Positions 27,011 to 35,904 are shown, numbered from the stretch's first letter. The stretch is DNA of 55,667 nucleotides from Flavobacterium sp. (GCA_030151565.1 JASLDM010000051.1:1-55667); one strand, 5' to 3'. The notes: generated by a model not told the origin, from the letters alone. Numbers and translations: made by a program.

Positions 27011-30000
27011 TTAATTTTCTGAGTTATTTTCCGTTACAAAATCGGTTTTCTTACTCCATTTTCGTTCTACCAAATAATACAAAGCTGGAAGTACAAACAA
27101 GGTTAATATCGTCGCAAATAATAATCCATAAACAATTACCGTTGCTAAAGGACGCTGTACATCCGATCCAATCCCTGTTGCCATGGATGCAGGAAACAAT
27201 CCTAATACGGCTACAGTTGCTGTCATTAATACTGGACGGAAACGCTCTTCCGCTCCTTGTAAAACAGCTTCTTTTAATTCTTTCCCATTTCGTCTCATTT
27301 GATTAATATGAGAAATCATAATAACCCCATTTTGAATCGCAACTCCAAATAAAGCAATGAACCCCACTGCAGATGACACATTCAAACTCATCCCTCTAAT
27401 ATTAAGTGCCAACATCCCTCCAAACAAAGCTAAAGGCACAACAATCATTAATAAACCAGCTTGTCTGAATTGTCCAAAGGCACCATAAAGTAATACAAAC
27501 ATCAAACAAAGCGTTAAGGGTACAATGATCGCTAAACGACTATAAGCACGGTGCTGATTCTCAAACTGACCTCCCCATTCTATACGAAAATCAGAATGAT
27601 CATATTGTACATTCTCTTCAATTTTTGCCTGAGCTTCTTTCAATAAAGACCCTAAATCTCGATTTCTAACATTTAATTTCACAGTTAGATGTCTTCTATT
27701 CATCTCTCTAGTAATTGTACTTTCTCCCGTACTTGTACGAATATCGGCAACTTGAGATAAAGGTATCTTTGCTCCAGAACTTGAAGTCAACATCAGTCCT
27801 GCAATCTTTTCTGGAGTATTTCGACTCTCTTCTGTATAACGCGCACTGATATCATACACCTTATTCCCTATAAAAATCTGTGAGATTGCTTTCCCTCCAA
27901 TTGCCACTTCAATCAGTTCAGCAACGTCAGATACATTCAATCCATATTGTGCAATTTTATCACGATTGGCATGAATTTGTAATTGTGGTAAAGGTGGTTC
28001 TTGATCTATCGCCAAATCCACAGCTCCCTCTACTGTTTTAAGTGTTTGCATTACTTCGTTAGCAATACGTCGTGTTTCATGAAAATCTTCACCATACACT
28101 TTTACTACCAATTCACTATGCGCTCCTGCAATTTTATCCATTACCCCATCAATCATTGGTTGTGCAAAACCAACAGTATAGCCAGGCATTGTTGCATATT
28201 CAGCAGCTAATTCTTCAATTAAATCATCTTTGGTTTTTCCTCTCGGCCATTCTTTATAAGGTTTGATCCCAATTGAACACTCAAAATGAGAAGGCGTAAA
28301 TGGATCTGTTCCATCATCATTTCTTCCTGCTTGTACCATCATATAAGTTACTTCTGGATATTTCAAAGTACGAGCACGAAGTGTATCACTCATTTCTTTA
28401 GACTTATCTAGAGAAATTCCTGGCGGTAAACTTACCTGCAACCAAATAGATCCTTCGTCTAAAGGTGGCAAGAAATCCTTACCAACGCGCATGGTTAACC
28501 CAACAGTGGCAACTAAAACTATAAGTAAAGGAAGAAATACTTGTTTAGGTTTAGATACAATTTTGATGATTCTATTATGATAAGCAGCTGTGATCTTTTC
28601 TAGCCATTTGTTATGATAAATTTTTCTTGGTTTTCTATAGACCGTATATGCTAATCCAGGAATTAAAACTAAAGCGACTAATAAAGCCCCTAATAAAGCA
28701 TATCCAACTGTAAATGCCATTGGCGTAAACAACTTTTTCTCAACGCGCTCAAAAGCAAATAATGGTAAGTAAGCTGTAATAATAATCAGCGTTGCAAAGA
28801 AAATAGGTTTAGCAACTTCTTTTGCTCTTTTCCCTATTGATTTTTCTTTAAGCTCTTCGTCTGGATGTTCTTCTCGTTTTCGAAGTATGCTTTCCATCAT
28901 CACAATAGCTCCATCTACAATAATTCCAAAATCAATTGCCCCAAGTGATAATAAATTCGCTGGAATATCTGTAAAATGCATTAAGATAAAGGCAAATAGC
29001 AATGAAATTGGAATTGTAATAGCAACTAATAGCGCTCCTCTCCAACTTCCTAAGAAAACAATTAAAACAATAATTACTAATCCTATTCCTTCAATCAACG
29101 TTTTAGAAACAGTATGTAGAGTCGTTTCTACTAAATCCGTCCGATCTAAAAATGTGTGTATTTTTACTCCTTCTGGTAAAATATCAGCATTTAATGCATC
29201 GACTAAAACGTGAATCTGCTCTAAAACTATTGACGGATTCTCATTTTTCAATAGTAATACAATTCCCTCAATGCTATCAGAATAGTCTCGCTCACGATCT
29301 GAATATCCTAACGCACCTTTTCGCTCTACATTTCCATACTTTAATTTCCCTAAATCATTTAAAAATACAGGTATTCCATCTTCCGCTTTTACTACAATTT
29401 TACCTAAATCCTCAAGATCCTTAACTAATCCTATTCCACGGACAACATATCCTAAATCACCGTGTGTTAAAACACTTCCTCCAGCATTCACGTTATTTTC
29501 TTCAATTGTCTCCGTTACATCTGCTAGAGACAAATCATATTGCTCTAACTTATGAGGATCTAATTCAATTTGAAATTGTGTCGTTATTCCTCCAAAATTT
29601 GTAACCTCAGCAACCCCCGACACTTGATTCAACATCGGAATAATTGTAAAATTCTGAATATCTGTAAGCTCCCTTAAGCTATACCCGTCTCCTTCAATAA
29701 TATATCTATACACTTCGCCAATAGGAGAGGTTAAGGGATCTAATTCAGGAACGGCATCGTAAGGTAATTCCACCCCATTTAAACGTTCTTGAATTCGCTG
29801 TCTAGCAAAATAATCATCCACCCCATCGTCGAAAACAATGGTAATCATCGATAATCCAAAAGTACTATTACTACGCATCACGTGCATTCCTGGCATACCA
29901 TTTAAAGCGCGTTCTACTGGAATAGTAATCTGTAACTCTATTTCCTCTGCCGCCAAACCGGGTACTTGTGTAACAACTTGTGAGGTAACATCGGCAATAT

Positions 30001-30118
30001 CTGGATAGGCCTCAATCGAAAGCTGTTTCCAAGAATAATAACCAAAGATGCAGAGCAACACAAACATTGCTGCTATCAACCATCTTTTTTGTATGGCTGT
30101 ATCTATTATATTTTTCAT
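27011..30118 (-). CDS. CzcA/CusA-type heavy-metal RND efflux pump
   Basis: The 1035-residue inner-membrane proton antiporter of the heavy-metal-efflux RND group has twelve predicted membrane helices and two large periplasmic loops. TM4 carries the HME signature DFGIIVDGAIVMMES, with Asp396, Asp402 and Glu409. That pattern matches the subgroups exporting Zn, Co, Cd or Ni rather than monovalent Cu or Ag pumps, an inference from family rules. The adaptor gene lies 25 bp upstream and the channel gene 6 bp downstream. No truncation is seen. Confidence 0.95.
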   Translation of the reverse strand: MKNIIDTAIQKRWLIAAMFVLLCIFGYYSWKQLSIEAYPDIADVTSQVVTQVPGLAAEEIELQITIPVERALNGMPGMHVMRSNSTFGLSMITIVFDDGVDDYFARQRIQERLNGVELPYDAVPELDPLTSPIGEVYRYIIEGDGYSLRELTDIQNFTIIPMLNQVSGVAEVTNFGGITTQFQIELDPHKLEQYDLSLADVTETIEENNVNAGGSVLTHGDLGYVVRGIGLVKDLEDLGKIVVKAEDGIPVFLNDLGKLKYGNVERKGALGYSDRERDYSDSIEGIVLLLKNENPSIVLEQIHVLVDALNADILPEGVKIHTFLDRTDLVETTLHTVSKTLIEGIGLVIIVLIVFLGSWRGALLVAITIPISLLFAFILMHFTDIPANLLSLGAIDFGIIVDGAIVMMESILRKREEHPDEELKEKSIGKRAKEVAKPIFFATLIIITAYLPLFAFERVEKKLFTPMAFTVGYALLGALLVALVLIPGLAYTVYRKPRKIYHNKWLEKITAAYHNRIIKIVSKPKQVFLPLLIVLVATVGLTMRVGKDFLPPLDEGSIWLQVSLPPGISLDKSKEMSDTLRARTLKYPEVTYMMVQAGRNDDGTDPFTPSHFECSIGIKPYKEWPRGKTKDDLIEELAAEYATMPGYTVGFAQPMIDGVMDKIAGAHSELVVKVYGEDFHETRRIANEVMQTLKTVEGAVDLAIDQEPPLPQLQIHANRDKIAQYGLNVSDVAELIEVAIGGKAISQIFIGNKVYDISARYTEESRNTPEKIAGLMLTSSSGAKIPLSQVADIRTSTGESTITREMNRRHLTVKLNVRNRDLGSLLKEAQAKIEENVQYDHSDFRIEWGGQFENQHRAYSRLAIIVPLTLCLMFVLLYGAFGQFRQAGLLMIVVPLALFGGMLALNIRGMSLNVSSAVGFIALFGVAIQNGVIMISHINQMRRNGKELKEAVLQGAEERFRPVLMTATVAVLGLFPASMATGIGSDVQRPLATVIVYGLLFATILTLFVLPALYYLVERKWSKKTDFVTENNSEN

Positions 30119-30143
30119 CAGTATTGATTCTTTTTAAAGATTT

Positions 30144-31253
30144 TTATAAAGCTTGTAACAAATAGATTCCACCTTCACTCACAACTTCATCAGTTTCAGT
30201 TAAGCCACTAGTAATAACAGCTCTATCTCCAGAAACACCTCCTGTTGTGACTTCTTTCTTTTTGTATTGATCATTTCCTACTTTGATATATACAAATGCA
30301 TTGTCTTCATCTTGTAAAACAGCACGAGTTGGAACTAAAATAACTTGTTCCGGTTTGTCTATAAAACGAACATTTACATACATACCTGGTTTTAATTTTC
30401 GATCTGAATTTTCTACGTCGATTAGAACTTCAATACTTCTTGTTTCAGCATCTACAATCTCATTAATGTGATGAATAGTTCCCTCAATAGGTTCATTTGG
30501 ATAAGCTGATAATTCTATTTGAACTTTATCAAGTTTTCCCAAATGTTTGATATCCTTCTCTTTCACTTTTCCAACAATCCACACTTTTTCTAATGCAGCA
30601 ATTTTAGTAACAGGCTCTGCATCTTCCGTAATGTATTGACCTATTACAATATTGTTTTCTATAACCTCACCAGCAATTGGTGATCGCACAACTAAGGGTT
30701 GCCCTAAAACAATATTATCTGGATTGATACTGAAAATTTTCAATGCTGCAGAAGCATTTTGATAAGCTGCTTTGGCAGTCGAATACCCCGTTTCAGCTTC
30801 CTCAACTTCTTGTTGTACACCAACGCCATTTGCTAACAAATCTTTTTGTCTACTTAAATTTATTTGCGCTTGTCTAAACTCCTGTTTAGCATCAAAATAA
30901 TCTTTCTGTGCTTCAAAATAATCGGGTGAACTTATCTCAAATATAGGCGCATTAACCGCTACTTTTTGGCCTAACTTTACAAATGACTTCAGTATTCTTC
31001 CCGCAAATGGAGATGCTATTTCTGCATAATTATTTGGAATAGATTGTACAATTCCCGCTGTCATTAAATCAAAACTAAAATCTTCCTGACTGACTTTTGT
31101 TGTTTTGATTTTCTGTTTTAATACCGAACCTTCTGTTAAGCTGATAACCTGGTTGGAAACCTCGTATTGGGCCACTTCCTCAGAAGTTTTATTGTTATCT
31201 TTACAGAACGTAAACATAGAACAAAGCCCTACTAATAGTAATCTTTTAGTCAT
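30144..31253 (-). CDS. RND efflux periplasmic adaptor subunit (CzcB-like)
   Basis: The 369-residue membrane-fusion protein links the RND pump to the outer-membrane channel. The N-terminus is a signal peptide with a possible but weak lipobox (MFTFC, Cys17). It then shows a lipoyl/barrel-sandwich half (ASPFAGRILKSFVKLGQKV, about 80-98), a helical hairpin (about 100-165), the second lipoyl half (VVRSPIAGEVIENNIVIG) and beta-barrel domains. No histidine- or methionine-rich metal-binding segment is visible. It begins 41 bp after mgtE and 25 bp before the pump, so it is probably transcribed with both. Confidence 0.93.
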   Translation of the reverse strand: MTKRLLLVGLCSMFTFCKDNNKTSEEVAQYEVSNQVISLTEGSVLKQKIKTTKVSQEDFSFDLMTAGIVQSIPNNYAEIASPFAGRILKSFVKLGQKVAVNAPIFEISSPDYFEAQKDYFDAKQEFRQAQINLSRQKDLLANGVGVQQEVEEAETGYSTAKAAYQNASAALKIFSINPDNIVLGQPLVVRSPIAGEVIENNIVIGQYITEDAEPVTKIAALEKVWIVGKVKEKDIKHLGKLDKVQIELSAYPNEPIEGTIHHINEIVDAETRSIEVLIDVENSDRKLKPGMYVNVRFIDKPEQVILVPTRAVLQDEDNAFVYIKVGNDQYKKKEVTTGGVSGDRAVITSGLTETDEVVSEGGIYLLQAL

Positions 31254-31294
31254 TGTGATTCTTTTTTAGTTTTTGAAATGTTTTATTTTGATTA

Positions 31295-32689
31295 TTATAG
31301 GTTAAAAAATGCTGCAGCTAATCCAAAATAGATCAATAATCCTGTGATATCAACCACTGTAGTAATTGCTGGACTCGCAGCAACAGCAGGATCTCCTCCA
31401 AAACGACGTACAATTAAAGGCAACCCTGCCCCAATAATCGTAGAGGAAACCACTTGTAATGAAAGCGCCAAGGCAATAACACCTCCCACTTTTACCAAAG
31501 AAAGGGCTGCTGGTATTTCGGTTTCCCAACTTAAGAATACCACTTTACCAAAAGCCAAAACTCCTAAACAAACTGAAAGCAACAGAGCAATACGAGTTTC
31601 TTTCCAAATTACTTTAAACCAATCTTTCATAGTAATCTGTCCCAATGCTAGAGCACGAATCACAACCGTTGCTGCTTGACTTCCGGAGTTTCCTCCTGTA
31701 TCTGCAACCATTGGCATATAAAGTGCTAAAATCATCATTTGAGCTAATGCCCCTTCAAAGTTGTGAATAATCAAACCCGAGATAATTCCTATAATTGCTA
31801 AAGAAACCAACCAAACCACGCGTTTTTTAAAATGTGTGAAAATAGAAGTTGAATTATAATCCAATTCCTCATTACTAGAAATAATTCCCATAAAGCGCTC
31901 CATATCTTCTGTATGTTCGGCTTGAATTACATCCATCGCCTCTTCGTGGGTAACAATACCTACTAATTGTTTTTTCTGATTTAAAATAGGAATAGCAACT
32001 AATTCATATTTATCAATTTTAGCTGCAATAGATTCACTTGATTCATCTACAAATCCAGCGATGAATTCACTGTGTAATTCATTTTTCACCAAATCTTCAG
32101 GCTCTGCAATAATCAAATCTTTTAGGGTAATAAATCCTTGAAGAGTCTGATCTTCATTTACTACATAGACATAATAAATAGTTTTCTTGGAGGGAGCATC
32201 TTCTCTAACTTTTTTTATTGCTTCGGCACAAGTCATATCTTTTCTAACCGTAGCAAAGTCAGTATTCATAATTCCTCCTGCCGTATCTGCAGGATAGGAA
32301 CTTAGTGCCAAAACATTCTCTCTTGTTTTTTTTGTTAAAAAAGGAATTAAATCAATCTGCTCTTGTTGCGTCATCACTTGAAATAAATCAGCACGAGAGT
32401 CTGAAGGCATATTTTCAAAAAGTTTTGCAAACTTCTTTTTACTCAATTGTTGAAAATACGATAATTGTTTGGAGAGTGTAAATTCAGAAAAAATAAGTCC
32501 TTGTTGTAGGGGGCTAAACTCCGCGAATATTTGAATAAGATGTTTGTTATCTAGTAAACAAAGAACTTCACTAACATCTATAATAGGCATTTTCTTCAAA
32601 AGTGGTACTACCTCAACTATTTGATCTAACGTATTAAAATCTTGTGCTAGTTTGACTAAATCAATCGTTTTACTTCCTCTATTCTTCAT
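31295..32689 (-). CDS. mgtE: Magnesium transporter MgtE
   Basis: The 464-residue Mg2+ channel has the standard MgtE layout: an N-terminal superhelical domain (about 15-125), two CBS domains (about 130-250), a plug helix and five membrane helices. The pore motif GGNSGSQ and the terminal VVDITGLLIYF, whose Asp is a pore metal ligand in the family, are present. The frame extends 14 codons upstream, into the mgtC stop region; the ATG at 32689 (MKNRGSKTIDL) is the better start and leaves an 11-bp gap after mgtC. In known MgtE proteins, cytosolic Mg2+ on the CBS domains closes the pore. Confidence 0.95.
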   Translation of the reverse strand: MKNRGSKTIDLVKLAQDFNTLDQIVEVVPLLKKMPIIDVSEVLCLLDNKHLIQIFAEFSPLQQGLIFSEFTLSKQLSYFQQLSKKKFAKLFENMPSDSRADLFQVMTQQEQIDLIPFLTKKTRENVLALSSYPADTAGGIMNTDFATVRKDMTCAEAIKKVREDAPSKKTIYYVYVVNEDQTLQGFITLKDLIIAEPEDLVKNELHSEFIAGFVDESSESIAAKIDKYELVAIPILNQKKQLVGIVTHEEAMDVIQAEHTEDMERFMGIISSNEELDYNSTSIFTHFKKRVVWLVSLAIIGIISGLIIHNFEGALAQMMILALYMPMVADTGGNSGSQAATVVIRALALGQITMKDWFKVIWKETRIALLLSVCLGVLAFGKVVFLSWETEIPAALSLVKVGGVIALALSLQVVSSTIIGAGLPLIVRRFGGDPAVAASPAITTVVDITGLLIYFGLAAAFFNL

Positions 32690-32700
32690 TTTAATACTTT

Positions 32701-33405
32701 TTATTCGTTCAAATGTCCTAAAACCTCCCAACTAACCTCCGAGATACCTTTTTCTAAGGATAAACAACGGGTGAGATCTTCTATTAAATCATCCTTTTTT
32801 CCATTTCCTAAAACTTCCGCTGTTAGGTAAGAATAGGAAGGATCTCCATTATCGCTACTTTTTAGAGACCTGAGTTGTAAGTCTTTTTGTTCTTTTAACG
32901 CATCTAACATCATTACTCGTACGTGATTTTCCACTTGTTCTTTACATCCTACAACCACTTGATAAAGAGGTTCAGAAAAATCTGTAGTCTGATAAAATGA
33001 CAATCGATTAATTCTATTACCTAAAGGTCTTAGAACTAAGTGAATCAACACGATCATACAAGCTACTGCTATTGCTTGTTGCCACAATCCTAATCCGCAA
33101 AGCGATCCAACTGCAGCGGAGCACCAAATGGTTGCTGCTGTATTTAAACCGCGAATTCCAGTTCCAGATTTCATAATGACCCCAGCTCCTAAAAATCCTA
33201 TTCCACTGACAATATATGATGCAACACGCCCTACTGCATCTCCTCCTATTTCAATGGATAATAAAACAAATGCCGCTGCTCCAACAGACACTAAAGTATT
33301 GGTTCTCAAACCCGCACTTTTTTGCTTAAATTGTCGCTCTGTTCCAACTATAGCCCCTAATATAAAAGCTAATATCAATCTGAAGATAAAACCCATGATT
33401 ACCAT
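32701..33405 (-). CDS. MgtC/SapB-family membrane protein
   Basis: The roughly 234-residue protein has an N-terminal membrane domain of four to five helices (about 1-135) with the family signature ILGAIVGTERQFKQKSAGLRT and GFLGAGVIMKSG, then a C-terminal cytoplasmic ACT-like domain. MgtC proteins are linked to growth at low Mg2+ but do not transport it themselves. The open frame reaches a TTG at 33438, which lies inside a hairpin; ATGs at 33405 and 33396 are the likely starts. It is the first gene of the putative cation operon, behind a leader ORF and an activator-type promoter. Confidence 0.9.
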   Translation of the reverse strand: MVIMGFIFRLILAFILGAIVGTERQFKQKSAGLRTNTLVSVGAAAFVLLSIEIGGDAVGRVASYIVSGIGFLGAGVIMKSGTGIRGLNTAATIWCSAAVGSLCGLGLWQQAIAVACMIVLIHLVLRPLGNRINRLSFYQTTDFSEPLYQVVVGCKEQVENHVRVMMLDALKEQKDLQLRSLKSSDNGDPSYSYLTAEVLGNGKKDDLIEDLTRCLSLEKGISEVSWEVLGHLNE

Positions 33406-33414
33406 AATGTTACT

Positions 33415-33440
33415 TTTTGTGTTCAACAAAGAACACAAAA
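33415..33440 (-). promoter_or_regulatory. Leader hairpin just before the mgtC-like start
   Basis: TTTTGTGTTC (33415-33424) pairs perfectly with GAACACAAAA (33431-33440) around a 6-nt loop. On the minus-strand transcript it ends 9 nt before the ATG at 33405, so it could mask initiation. It is not followed by a U-run, so it is not a standard terminator. Confidence 0.65.
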
Positions 33441-33462
33441 GCCAAAACTCATGGTTCTTAGT

Positions 33463-33501
33463 TTAACTATTAATACTTCTATTTTCAGGCACGACGACCA
33501 T
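33463..33501 (-). CDS. Candidate 12-codon leader peptide
   Basis: An ATG-to-TAA frame in the leader of the cation operon encodes MVVVPENRSINS. It starts about 16 nt after the predicted transcript start and ends 23 nt before the hairpin that touches the mgtC-like start. Its position, between promoter and hairpin, is that of regulatory leader peptides such as those ahead of Salmonella mgtC, but there is no sequence similarity to claim. Translation is not proven. Confidence 0.4.
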   Translation of the reverse strand: MVVVPENRSINS

Positions 33502-33523
33502 AATTTTGTTTTTTTTTACGCTG

Positions 33524-33592
33524 CAAAAGTACAAGCGATACCAAAGGAGCGCTGTTAGAAAGCTCTTAGAAAAAAATTAGAATCTCATTAGA
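33524..33592 (-). promoter_or_regulatory. Cation-operon promoter with four 11-bp-spaced activator repeats
   Basis: The -7 box TAcTTTTG lies at 33531-33524. Upstream, TTAGA on the plus strand (TCTAA on the transcript strand) begins at 33555, 33566, 33577 and 33588, exactly 11 bp apart. Relative to a predicted start near 33517 the array covers about -38 to -75. Tandem 11-bp spacing is the hallmark of OmpR/PhoB-family regulators, and the lack of a TTG -33 element fits an activator-dependent promoter. Confidence 0.7.
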
Positions 33593-33706
33593 GTAATGGT
33601 TTTTTATAGAAAATGCAGTGGATAAACTTGGAAGAACTCCTTTGTATATAATTAGTTCCTTCTATTTTGATACTAGATTCTCAACTAAAAAACCTCATAA
33701 ACGATA

Positions 33707-33731
33707 AAAGCCTGTGAAATTCACAGGCTTT
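33707..33731 (-). terminator. Terminator of the two-component operon
   Basis: AAAGCCTGTGA pairs with TCACAGGCTTT around a 3-nt loop. It separates the kinase gene from the cation-operon promoter. Confidence 0.85.
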
Positions 33732-33768
33732 AAATAAAATTATCTTTTAAGAATAGTCGTCTTGTTAA

Positions 33769-35139
33769 CTAAACTGAATATGGTATTTGAACTCTGAAGA
33801 TTGTTCCTAAATTCTCTTTCGACTCTACCTCGATAGTTCCTTGATGCAAAACAATGATTTTTTTGGTCAATGGAAGACCAATACCATTACCTTCTGAAAA
33901 GTTTTTATTTTCGCCTCTATAGAACGGTACAAAAATTTGTTCTAAATCATTTGCACTTATACCAATACCAGTATCTAAAAACGAGACAACAACATTATTA
34001 TTGATACTTGAAACTGAAACAGTACACTGATTATTGTCTGAAAACTTGCAGGCATTCTCCAATAAGTTCACAAATGCAACTTGCAATAAATAAGAGTTCC
34101 CATAAATAGAAATAAACTCTTCCGAATCAAGACTTTCATCAATATTGATTGTAAACTTATACTCCGGATTAGATCTTTGAAGTTGCTGACAAGCGTCTAA
34201 AAGTACCTCATCTACACGAATTAATTTAAAAACAATCTCCGAGGGGTCATAACTAGCTTTAGCAAAATCAAGTAGACTATTAGATAGTTTTACAAGTTTT
34301 CGAGCATCCGAAAGGGCATTTTCAATAATTTTTACATATTGTTCTTGGCTTTTCTCATTGTTTAGTGCCAAATCTAATTCTGCGATAATGGCTGCTAAAG
34401 GGGTTCGGAGTTCATGAGAAATATTTGATACAAACTGTTTTTGCGAATCAAATGAACTCTCTAGTCGATTTAGCATTTCATTAAATGTGGTCGCCAATGC
34501 ATTGAGCTCATCTTTATTTTTTTGAGCATTTAATCTCAAGTCTAAATTGGTTGCTGTAATTTTATTTACTTCCTCAATCATTTTCTTAACAGGCCCCAAA
34601 GCTCTACTTGAAAATGCTCTACCTACAAAAAACAGAACCAAAATAGCTATTAAACTTAACGCAATAATGGTTGCCAAAAGATTTGCTTGTTTATTGTAGC
34701 CATATTCATCATAGGCAGTTGCTGTAACAATGTAATCTACATTATTAAAATTATAACGAATACCTACCACTTGCCAATCTCCTTGATAAAACTGATAAAT
34801 TCCTAATTTATTGATTTCATCAATCATTTCGCGAGTTTCTTTAACGCGATCAATTTCTACAGCATCGTGATAAAGCAACTTAAAAGAAGTGTCGTACACA
34901 GCAACTTCTACTTCGTTTAATATCTGGCTATTATTCTGATAAATTTTATGAAGCGTTTGTGGGGTAACTTGAACGGCTAAAAATAAATTGGCCTTTGTAA
35001 TTGCCTCCTTTTGAAGTTCTAAATAAAACTCTTTTTCTCTATTCTTATTAGAGGACCAATACAAGACTCCTAGCAAAACAAATAAAATGGATGCTACTAA
35101 TATGGTAAACCAAGCTGTTAATCTAGTTTTAATTTTCAT
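33769..35139 (-). CDS. HAMP-domain sensor histidine kinase
   Basis: The 456-residue inner-membrane kinase has TM1 (about 9-29), a periplasmic sensor loop of about 120 residues, TM2 (about 152-173), a HAMP linker (to about 227), the H-box SNISHELRTPLAA with phosphoacceptor His242, and N, G1 (DTGIGIS) and G2 (GNGIGLPL) boxes. The layout resembles CusS/QseC-type kinases. The sensor loop contains no obvious metal-binding His/Met/Cys cluster, so the signal is unknown. It overlaps the response-regulator gene by 11 bp, and its genomic position points to the neighbouring cation operon as target. Confidence 0.95.
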   Translation of the reverse strand: MKIKTRLTAWFTILVASILFVLLGVLYWSSNKNREKEFYLELQKEAITKANLFLAVQVTPQTLHKIYQNNSQILNEVEVAVYDTSFKLLYHDAVEIDRVKETREMIDEINKLGIYQFYQGDWQVVGIRYNFNNVDYIVTATAYDEYGYNKQANLLATIIALSLIAILVLFFVGRAFSSRALGPVKKMIEEVNKITATNLDLRLNAQKNKDELNALATTFNEMLNRLESSFDSQKQFVSNISHELRTPLAAIIAELDLALNNEKSQEQYVKIIENALSDARKLVKLSNSLLDFAKASYDPSEIVFKLIRVDEVLLDACQQLQRSNPEYKFTINIDESLDSEEFISIYGNSYLLQVAFVNLLENACKFSDNNQCTVSVSSINNNVVVSFLDTGIGISANDLEQIFVPFYRGENKNFSEGNGIGLPLTKKIIVLHQGTIEVESKENLGTIFRVQIPYSV

Positions 35140-35863
35140 TTAACTTCAGCATAAAACCCATACCTGATTTCGTATGAATTAATTTTTGTTGAAAATCTCG
35201 ATCAATTTTTTTTCTTAAATAGTTGATATAAACATCTATAAAGTTAGTTCCAGTATCAAAATGAGTATCCCAAACTTTTTCTGAAATTTCTGATCTAGAA
35301 AGCACTCTTTCAGGATTTTCCATCATAAACTGCAACAAATTAAATTCTTTAGGCGTTAAATGAATTTCAATTCCTGCGCGCTGAAACGTTTTCTCTTTTA
35401 AATCTAATTCTAAATCAGCATATTTCAAAAGTTGTATGATTTGATTATTCCCTGTATCAAAACGCTTCAAAAGTGCGCGAATACGAGCATACAACTCTCT
35501 AACCTCAAATGGCTTCACTAAATAATCATCAGCTCCAGCATCGAAGCCTTCAACTTTATCGTCTGTAGTCCCTAGAGCAGTAAGCATAATAATAGGAATT
35601 TCAGGCATTATCCCTTTCAATTCTTTACAGAGATCAATACCATTTATTTTAGGAAGTATAACATCTGTAATGATCAAATTGTAAGTCTTTTGAAGCGCTA
35701 ATTTCTTTCCCATATAGCCATCATAAGCCAGGTCTACTTGATAATTTTGCTCTAATAATGTTCGCTGCAATAGTTCTGCTACACGAATATCGTCTTCGAT
35801 AACTAATATATGAATCACCTTTGTAGAATTAAGAAGTTGTATTATTTCCTGCAAGTTAAGCAA
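35129..35863 (-). CDS. OmpR/PhoB-family response regulator
   Basis: The 244-residue regulator has a receiver domain with the acidic pair in VIEDD (Glu23, Asp24, Asp25), phosphoacceptor Asp67 (LIITDVILP), Thr95 and Lys117, and a C-terminal winged-helix DNA-binding domain (about 145-240). The first 15 residues (MLNLQEIIQLLNSTK) are unusual, since receivers normally begin near VIHILVIEDD; a GTG at 35818 is an alternative start giving 229 residues. The family binds tandem half-sites 11 bp apart as dimers, matching the four repeats at the nearby cation operon. Confidence 0.93.
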   Translation of the reverse strand: MLNLQEIIQLLNSTKVIHILVIEDDIRVAELLQRTLLEQNYQVDLAYDGYMGKKLALQKTYNLIITDVILPKINGIDLCKELKGIMPEIPIIMLTALGTTDDKVEGFDAGADDYLVKPFEVRELYARIRALLKRFDTGNNQIIQLLKYADLELDLKEKTFQRAGIEIHLTPKEFNLLQFMMENPERVLSRSEISEKVWDTHFDTGTNFIDVYINYLRKKIDRDFQQKLIHTKSGMGFMLKLNEN

Positions 35864-35904
35864 AAACAGGTGTTTATGCCTACTATTTTATTTCTAAAAA
35901 TTCC

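Noticed and set aside
28001..28266. Overlapping open frames antisense to the RND pump gene
   Set aside because: They lie wholly within the strongly conserved pump gene, lack promoters and have unnatural composition; they are frame shadows.
33406..33438. Longer mgtC-like start at TTG 33438
   Set aside because: The extra 11 codons fall in a perfect hairpin and do not resemble the family N-terminus; ATGs at 33405 and 33396 fit better.
33463..33501. Branched-chain amino-acid attenuator because of the Val-Val-Val run
   Set aside because: The downstream genes are cation transporters and the hairpin lacks a U-run, so amino-acid attenuation is not supported.
33396..33531. M-box (Mg2+) riboswitch ahead of the cation operon
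   Set aside because: The leader is only about 115 nt and I could not find the multi-helix M-box core; a leader-ORF mechanism fits the visible parts better.
33555..33592. Short tandem repeat read as a CRISPR or microsatellite
   Set aside because: Units are 5 bp with differing 6-bp spacers, too small for CRISPR and not a simple repeat; the 11-bp phasing and promoter position point to a binding site.
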